This document shows positions 57,438 to 64,000 of a stretch of 64,000 nt of DNA, one piece after another (the first letter of the stretch is position 1; every line of letters starts with the position of its first letter). The notes beneath the pieces are model-generated. The model was not told the origin of the DNA, ran no database searches, and worked only from the letters and a program-made list of their open reading frames with translations. The position numbers and the translations under genes were made by a program. The stretch spans positions 2,471,968-2,535,967 of the forward strand of contig ONZQ02000003.1 of NCBI GenBank assembly GCA_900312665.1, written 5' to 3'. The DNA is from Cephalotrichum gorgonifer (taxonomy: Eukaryota > Ascomycota > Sordariomycetes > Microascales > Microascaceae).

Positions 57438-58872
57438 CTACATTGTAAACCACTCGTGGCTCAGCGCCTCCTCTGCACTTATCCGGTCCTCCGGCCTGTA
57501 CCGAAGAAGTTTCCCGAGCAGATCGGCGAAGACTTCAATCTCCTGCTCCGGGATGTCTCGATGTTGCACCTCGTCCGGAAGCCCCGAGTCCATGTACCAA
57601 ACACCAGGCGCAAGCTTGTCTCTTAATGACCGGGCGTTCTGAGCCACGGAAGGGTGAATCGACACATTGGGTGGGAGCGGAGGTTCCTCTCTATGCGGAA
57701 TGACACGTCCAAGCTCATCTCCCTCATCTTTGTAGTATTCCTTCCGCCTGCCCCACGTCGATGACCACCACGGCTCTGGCAAGACTCCGAGGATCCTCAC
57801 GATGGCAACTAGGTAGTCGTCGTCGTCGTTGTCAAAAGCACTAAACAGTGGCCTACCCGTGCGGATCTCAAAAAGTGTACATGCTACGGCCCATAGATCT
57901 GAGCCCATGCCCACCTTCTTGTCAAGCATTAGCTCGGGAGAGCGGTATGGTCGGGGGGTGCCAAGATCCCCCGGTGGTGAGGACGCTAGGAAGGACTCGC
58001 CCAGGTCGGTGAGGCATGGCTAGGTTGTGATGCGCTGTACGTCCACTTCGGTCCAGTCCACGGGGTATACCAGATAGTCTAGGACAGAAGGGCTCTCCTC
58101 AGTAGACAGGTCGACCTTGTCGATATGGTTGAGATCGGGCTGGCCAAATACCCCAAGAACCTCTGCCTCAGATAAACCGTCAAGGCTTGAAATGTGCTGA
58201 AGAATATTCTTAGCAGTAATATCTTCTCTCACGGTTAGCTGGTTAGATGGCATGGTTATCTAGTGACTCGTACTGAAAGTCTGACGTACCTCCGTGACAG
58301 ATTCCCTGATGGTGAAGATAATCAACCGCCTGGATGAGCTGATAGCAGATATTCCTCAATGCCTTGTCCCTCTGCTCCTTGGGTGTATGCATCAGCCCGA
58401 GCGAGGCTTTGGGGCCTAGAATAGGGTATACGAAGCAATGATGAGCTCCGCTCGGGCCGCGGACCTCAAACTGATCATAGGATAGGCAGATAGAAGGCAA
58501 TATGTCATCATTTCCCCTGGTGCCGAGAAGAGACTTGATGGTCTACCCCGTTTGTAGCTCTGGAAAGTCTTCCGCAAAAGTGTCAGCAATGACAATCTTG
58601 AGGACCCTGTAGGTAGGTGTATCCATCGCGGTGTCCTGGCATAGCCAGACTGTGGCGTAGCCTCCGCTCCCAAGCTTGTGAATGACTCGGTATCGACCGT
58701 CTGGGCCGAGTACATCTCCAAGGTGAACAGGATGAAAGCCGCCTGGCTCGTAGCCGTATACGGGCTCCAACCGGAACGGGGCCGTTGTCAAGCCAAACTT
58801 GGGACCCTTATAAGGCGGACCATCTCTGTTTTCAGGTGGACGGCGAGATACTGAGAGATCACCCTCTGGCAT
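57438..58872 (-). pseudogene. SRPK-like protein kinase locus interrupted by two TAG codons
   Basis: Two exons, 58872-58290 and 58222-57438, separated by a good 67-nt intron, would encode a 455-residue kinase but for TAG at codon 110 (58545-58543) and codon 262 (58022-58020). The frame is otherwise uninterrupted. Kinase landmarks persist: GSGGYATVW glycine loop, YRVLKI lysine strand, the catalytic loop CHGDITAKNIL that is complete only across the intron, TDLGES in place of DFG, SPELMLD, and GMGSDLWAVACTLFEIRTG. The HGD and DLG forms and overall layout fit the SRPK-like family, which phosphorylates SR-type proteins. An intron hiding either TAG would be too short (about 30 nt) or lack a branch site (51 nt for the second). 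A recent pseudogene is the simplest reading; sequencing error or readthrough is possible. Confidence 0.8.
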
Positions 58873-60606
58873 GAGGATTCTGGTGGCATTGCTATTGCTG
58901 TATCGGTTATTGATAACTAGTGTTAGACAGTAGGCAGCAATCAGAACGGAGTATAGAAGATGCAATGGAGGCTGGAGCGGAGGTTAGTCTAAGACAGAAA
59001 TAAAGTTGGAAGCCAAGTCGCCCGAGCCGGGCGGAATGAAGTTGAAATTAGAGTTGGAAGTCGAAGGAAGCGGCGCCTACGGGTGCCGGGCAGTGCAAGT
59101 GCGTTTAAGCGCCGCTGTTTTGGTGGCGGCTTTGATGCGGACCTTCCTCTCTGGAATGCACTCCGGCTCTCTGATGTCACCCCAAATGGCAGTCATCCTC
59201 ACAGGTCCTCGCCTCCTCACCCATCGGTCTACTTGTAGCCGCCTCCTGTATCAACGGCTCAAGCATCACCATCCTCTCTCCAGCAGCGACCTAGCTCCTC
59301 CGCCTTACTTGTACGCTCGCAGACGGCGGCGTCGGGGAGATCCGAGGAGCTGACGGGGCGACATGCAAACTCGCCCCGTCCTACGAGTATAGATAGCAAA
59401 AGTAGAACGCCTGGAGTCAGATCCACGAGTGGCTGGAGTCATCATCTTCGAATTTGGGCACGTACTTGTAAGAGCCCGCAAGTACTTTTATGATACAGAC
59501 AGTGTCTGATACTTGTATGTATTAGTTAGTACAAGTAGTATTATCAGCTGCTCGTACAAGTATGTATGGATAGTAATACTCGGACGTCCAGAACATGAGA
59601 AGGCAGCAACGGTGGGTGGGCCCTTCTTAATCTCCGACGAAACGACCTGGACAATGATGGCCGGGCGCGGGGACAAGCCCGCCTGCCACGAACCAGAACG
59701 GACCTGTGAACGTACCCGGAAGTCCTAGTTGGGTCTCAGTTTCTGGCCTAGTGATGTTGGCTGCAATCTACTATGGGTTTTGTGTGCTCTAGCGGAAGGA
59801 CAGGAGGGTTAGGAATTGCAGTCGGTAACTAAACTCAATATATCCAAGGCGCCTGACTTGGCCGTCAATCCAATGCCAATAATGTGAATGTGAGTGCTCG
59901 CGTGGGGAAAAGGTGGGGCAGGTGTATTAACGTTGAAGGTACGTACCGACCTTGACCTCCCCATTTCCTACCACACTCCCGCGCTCTAACTCCGGGCACT
60001 CGTAGGTACATATGAATAGGTACAACTCCGGAGCTCCACTCGATCTGACGCGGAGCTCGTAACTCGGACGTTCATTCATTTGATGCGCAAGTCGAACCAA
60101 CGCATTTGCTCGCCTGCATCTCCTAAAGCACCAACGGAACACATCTTACTATCCCCCTTTATCTCCCGCTGTTGATCTAGGCTTCAGCCTCGCAAGATTT
60201 ACCAACCCGAAAGCTTGACGTCCTCTGAAAGCTCACCCAGGGACCCAGCCGCCTGCCAAGTCCCCACCGAGAGCTTACTCTCACTTTCCGACGCCATCAC
60301 CAACCCGCTACGCTCAGTGGGCCTGGCCTCTGGTCTTTCCCCCGTCTGCCTGCACTACGAGTGCCAGCGCACCCCAGTTGATTTGCGCAAAGTGAAGGCG
60401 GAACTATCCACGGGCAAGCGTACCATATCCGCCATGCCCTTGACTGTGCTGCCTGGATAGTGCCTACCTAGCCCCTCCTATCTCATTGAAACCTCCACTC
60501 TCAGTTCTCAGCACATCTCGAGCGGAACAACATTTCAACCGCACCTGATCCTGTCCAATCTCCTTTATCGCGATTCAAAGACGGGCATTTCTCACTCATC
60601 GGCGCC
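58873..60606. other. kinase/PROPPIN spacer with TACTTGTA-type word cluster
   Basis: No gene recognised in 1.7 kb. A dense cluster of TACTTGTA, TACAAGTA and TACGAGTA words lies at about 59385-59585. The last 100 bases are probably the PROPPIN leader. Confidence 0.45.
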
Positions 60607-62046
60607 ATGAATACGAGGCCGAATATCGAGTCTCCGAACACCACACGGGTCCTCTACGTGTCGTTCAACGCTGACTCCAGCTGCTTCTCCGTCGGACTTA
60701 ACACGGGGATATGTGGTTAGTAGTAGCTCCCATACCCCATGCCTCGACCACTCTTACAGTTCCACCAGAACGCGTGCCGTGGCTGACGTCGACTACCAGT
60801 CTTTCAATCCAAAACATGCCTCCTTAAGTCAACGAGAGGTATAACTTTCAGAAACCTCCCTAGTCACCAACTTGTTCCGATAAAGCTAACGGATGCTGGG
60901 GCTCTAGACTTCAACGCGGGCGTCGGGCTGGTCCAGATGATGGGGACGACGAACTACCTCGCCCTCGTCGGCGGTGGGAAATTCCCCAAGTTTGCGAGCA
61001 ACAAGGTAAGTCCACTTCCCCCGCCACCGAGCACTCACTCGAAATTCGGTCTAATATGTTCTAGGCCATCATCTGGGATGACCTGGCTGGCAAGGTCGCG
61101 ATAGAGATATCGACCCTTTCCACCGTGAGGGGCGTGCAGCTGTCCAGGAGCAGGATAGCCATCGTCCTTCAGAATAGCGTCCGCCTCTACAGCTTCGAGA
61201 AGCCGCCCAACTTGGTGTCCGTCTACGAGACGGCGGATAATGCGCTGGGCCTGTGCTCGCTCTCGGACAAGGTGCTGGCCTTCCCCGGCCGGACGGCGGG
61301 GCAGATCCAGCTCGTCGATGTGGGCACGGGGAATGTCAGCATTATCCCGGCGCACTCATCACCCCTCAGGGCCATCCAGCTCAGCCCGGATGGCGAGCTA
61401 TTAGCCACGGCCAGTGATACCGTAAGTTTTTCCTCTCGGTACCCTCATGATGTATCTTGTCAACTGGTCGCCCCCCCGACTAACACCTCTGAAGGGAACG
61501 ATTATCCGCGTACACGCAACAAGTAACTGCGCCAAAGTCGCGGAGCTCCGCCGCGGAATCGACCCCGCCACCATCTTCTCCCTGGCCTTCAGCCCGTCTG
61601 GGTCCCTGCTCGCCTGCACGTCGGACAAGGCGACCCTCCACGTCTTCGACGTCCCGCACCCCAAGAAGCCCCCCAAGAGGCCCACGCCGTCCTCCAGCAC
61701 GATACTGCCCAGCGCCGGGGACGGCGGAGGCAGGGGCAAGTGGGGGATCTTGAGCAAGATCCCGCTCATGCCGCGGGTCTTCTCGGACGTGTACTCCTTC
61801 GCGTCGGCGCCGTTCGAGGCCGGTGACGAGGCGCCCGTCGTGGCGGGGCTGCCTCTCACCGAGAACACCACGCTCGGGACCTCGAGGCCGGCGAAGGGCA
61901 TCATCGGGTGGGTTAGTGAGGAAACCCTCGTCGTGGTGGGTGCGGGGAATGATGCGCGGTGGGAGAGGTTCGTGATTGCCGTTGGCGACGACGGGAGGCG
62001 GTACTGTGTAAGAGAAGGGTGGAAGAAATACCTCGGGAACAACTAG
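60607..62046 (+). CDS. hsv2: PROPPIN WD-repeat protein, Hsv2-like (WIPI3/4 group)
   Basis: Seven-bladed beta-propeller that binds PI3P and PI(3,5)P2 on endosomal, vacuolar or autophagic membranes; Hsv2 and Atg18 relatives act in autophagy and micronucleophagy. Five exons, 60607-60715, 60800-60838, 60908-61005, 61065-61421 and 61495-62046, close in phase and give 384 aa. Exon 2 is only 39 nt and supplies VFQSKTCLLKSTR, joining directly to the conserved DFNAGVGLVQMM block. The lipid-binding signature is LRRG at 219-222; L in place of F at the first position points to the Hsv2/WIPI3-4 group rather than Atg18 itself. FSPSGSLLACTSDKATLHVFDV is a typical blade. A Pro/Ser/Gly-rich loop (about 245-280) likely corresponds to the membrane-inserting loop region. 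It converges on the Ist3 gene. Confidence 0.91.
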
Positions 62047-62317
62047 CCCGGGGCGGTTTGTGTAGCGTTGACGGGAGAGGGAAGGGAAGCGGGCGAAGTC
62101 GCGGCGTTTTAGGAGGGGGCGATTTTTTCTTGGGTGGGATAGCAGCGGCGTTTGGTTTACGTTTACGGACTGTTTGCGACTTGTGACTTGGAAGGAAGAG
62201 CTTGGGGCGCAGGGGCTACTCTACCTGGTTTTCGGGGGCGGGACGAGGGGGGTTTACTGGAATATTTGAACCTCTTTGACTTGTAATTTAGGGGGGTATA
62301 TTATGTGACTCTCAAGC

Positions 62318-63448
62318 TCAAGGCGAGCGACTTCTCCTCCTCTCCTTGCGGTGACGATCTCCGTCTCTATCACGACGGCGGTCTCGGGACTCCTCTCGTT
62401 CTCGATGCCGCCGGCGCCTATCTTTCCCGGAATCACGGTCATCTTCTTCATCTCTGTCGCGCCTCCGCTCCTTGTCTCTTCTCCTCCGGTCGCGCTCCTC
62501 GTCGTCCCGGTCACTATCCCCACCGGCGGGCTCCTCACCCTCGGGGCTTTTCCGACGGGAGCCCCGTTCGCGCTTACTTTCCCTCCCGTCCGGGCTCTCG
62601 CGCCTGTGCCGCCTCTCCCTCCTATCTCTACGTGAGTCGTCGTCGTCCTCCCCTTCGCTGCCGTGTCTCCTCGACCTTTGTGACCGGTGGTGCCTGTGCC
62701 GTTCCTTCCTCTCCTTATTCCCCTTCCTCTCCGCCCTGTCCCTTGCCTCTGCAATCTCCTTCTTCTTCTCCTCGATCAGATACGCCTTCATAGGATCATC
62801 CTCGTCATGATCCCTGACCAGCTTCGCCAACTCCCTCTCCTCGTCCAACATCTCCGCCCCCTTCCTCCTACTCCTCCCACCCCGCTCGTCACCCGACTCC
62901 TCGTCTTCGTCCGTGTCCTCCTCGAGCTTCTTCCCCTCCATCCGCATCATGCTCTCCCAGTCCACCTTGCCCTCCTCCGGGTCGTCGTCCTCGTGCGGCT
63001 TGAAGCGCGCGTGGTCCACCCTCATCACGCGGCCCAGCACCTCCGCGCCGCCGAGGTTGTCGACGGCCAGGTCGGTGCTCCGCTGGTCCTGGTACTTGAG
63101 CCAGCCGAAGCCCTTGGACTTGCCCGTCTCGCGGTCGCGGGCGAGCTTAATGAAGACGGGCTCGCCGAACTGGGAGAAGATGACGATCACGTCGCCCTCG
63201 GAGAGCTCGTAGGGGAGGCCGCCGAAGTAGACGTAGGCCGTGTCGCGGTAGTCGGTGTGCCAGGACGCTTCTGGGGAGCTGGGAGGCGAGGCGAGGGTTA
63301 GCTTTTTGTTGGCCTGGGTAAGGTGGCGCGTGCTTGGTGGTGTATGTTGCGATATGGGTGGAGGGGAGCTGGGAAGACGGGGGGGAACTCACATTCCATT
63401 TTCTAGCTCCTTCTTGTTGAGCGCCTGTATGGCGCGTATTTGGTTCAT
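62318..63448 (-). CDS. ist3: U2 snRNP-associated RRM protein Ist3 (Cwf29/RBMX2)
   Basis: Spliceosomal protein of the RES complex, which stabilises activated spliceosomes and aids nuclear pre-mRNA retention. Exon 1 is 63448-63393 and exon 2 is 63278-62318; the 114-nt intron has a CTAAC branch. The product is 338 aa. The N-terminus MNQIRAIQALNKKELENGISP leads into the SWHTDY...DTAYVYFGGLP (RNP2) start of a single RRM; RNP1 is KGFGWLKYQ and the tail RVMRVDHARFKP matches Ist3/RBMX2. After about residue 145 the protein is a long charged, low-complexity region rich in RD, RE and RS dipeptides, longer than in yeast Ist3 (148 aa) but usual for filamentous fungi and animals. A nuclear location is expected. 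Confidence 0.92.
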
Positions 63449-64000
63449 GGCTGGGGATCGCCGGGCGTGGGTTTGGGGCGAGGCTGTTGGTGTTGTTTCT
63501 GCGAGGCTGAGATTTAAGCCGGAAGGTCGTCACTTGTTAGGCTGCATCAACCCACTCTATTACATGGGGGAGGAACATGAAGACATGGTGCTTGGTGGCT
63601 CGTGCTACGTAAGTTTACTGAGTACCGGTACATGCCGACTTCGATGCGCTGAAACATGCGCCAGCTGGCAGGCCCCGCAGACCCCTGTCAGGGGTCCATC
63701 TCCGGGCCTGGCACACCTCCAAATATCCCGACAGCCGTGGTTGAGAATAGCTCTCAATGACAACTGACAACTGACAAGCAATAACCACCGACCATCGCAA
63801 CCAGAAATCTTGAAGCTCCGCCTCCGAAGCTGGAATGCGATTCCCAACCAAGGATTTCTGAGCCCTTTTTTGTTTTCATCCAATTAGCCAACCAGGCTCC
63901 TCGAAACATGGCCTTCCATACCTCGCTCTAAGCTACCAAACTTCGCTCTCTCGTCCTTAGTTCACCCGCGCCAACCTTCACCTCTTGCCAACGAACGGAC
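63449..64000. other. window end, Ist3 upstream region
   Basis: No gene recognised. It contains the Ist3 promoter region; any gene beyond position 64000 cannot be judged. Confidence 0.45.

Noticed and set aside
58022..58072. A 51-nt in-frame intron removing the second kinase TAG
   Set aside because: It lacks a CTAAC-like branch site and would delete the segment before TDLGES that resembles coding sequence of related kinases. It cannot rescue the first TAG in any case.
58541..58551. A short intron around the first kinase TAG
   Set aside because: The nearest usable donor and acceptor would leave an intron of about 30 nt, too short for splicing, and the result changes the frame.
1..64000. Genome-wide reassignment of TAG as an explanation for the in-frame TAG codons
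   Set aside because: Several intact genes here (COX16, SDR, Ysa1-like Nudix, SNF2) end in TAG at the family-expected C-terminus.
1..64000. Secondary-metabolite cluster or transposon
   Set aside because: No PKS, NRPS, terpene synthase, transposase, reverse transcriptase or integrase motif was seen in any frame.

Overview
The window is nuclear DNA of a filamentous ascomycete, most likely a Sordariomycete (inferred). Genes are split by short GT...AG introns, mostly 50-120 bp, many carrying a CTAAC-type branch site. Coding regions are GC-rich. Two tRNA genes carry 18-nt introns. The gene set is typically fungal: COX16, NC2-beta, septin AspA/Cdc11, Lag1 ceramide synthase, a CysA-type serine acetyltransferase, Och1-like GT32, a PROPPIN and Ist3. 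Two STAND/NLR receptors with fungal N-terminal domains add to this. No CRISPR array, operon, rRNA or intact transposon was seen.

Layout. 1-13.7 kb is gene-poor: COX16 (1977-2420) and one conserved hypothetical gene (9915-10739), with about 7.5 kb of apparently non-coding DNA between them. At 13.7-17.2 kb lies a minus-strand HeLo-NACHT-ankyrin-ZZ receptor. A tRNA-Ala-like gene (18164), an Irc24-like reductase and NC2-beta follow. At 23.0-25.1 kb two Nudix hydrolases of different subfamilies converge; the second has a possible mitochondrial alternative start. A conserved hypothetical gene (25.5-26.6 kb) precedes an 11-exon SNF2/RING-like ATPase (27.5-31.2 kb). That ATPase is head-to-head with a second receptor, NACHT plus C2H2 fingers (31.7-35.0 kb). 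CysA-like acetyltransferase (35.8 kb) and GT32 (38.4 kb) come next, then a sparse stretch holding tRNA-Val(CAC), then copper amine oxidase (45.1-47.4 kb), ceramide synthase (48.6-50.4 kb), a Bax-inhibitor-family protein (52.4 kb) and septin (54.5-56.2 kb). An SRPK-like kinase locus (57.4-58.9 kb) is interrupted by two in-frame TAG codons. The window ends with a convergent PROPPIN / Ist3 pair (60.6-63.4 kb).

The housekeeping genes are unrelated to one another and form no metabolic cluster. The accessory signal is the two NLR-like receptors about 14 kb apart, the repeat-bearing SNF2 gene sharing an upstream region with one of them, and in-frame TAG codons in the kinase and just beyond the second NLR. 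Exon structures were derived by hand from reading-frame continuity and splice consensus. In nearly every gene all junction phases closed, but no transcript evidence was available.
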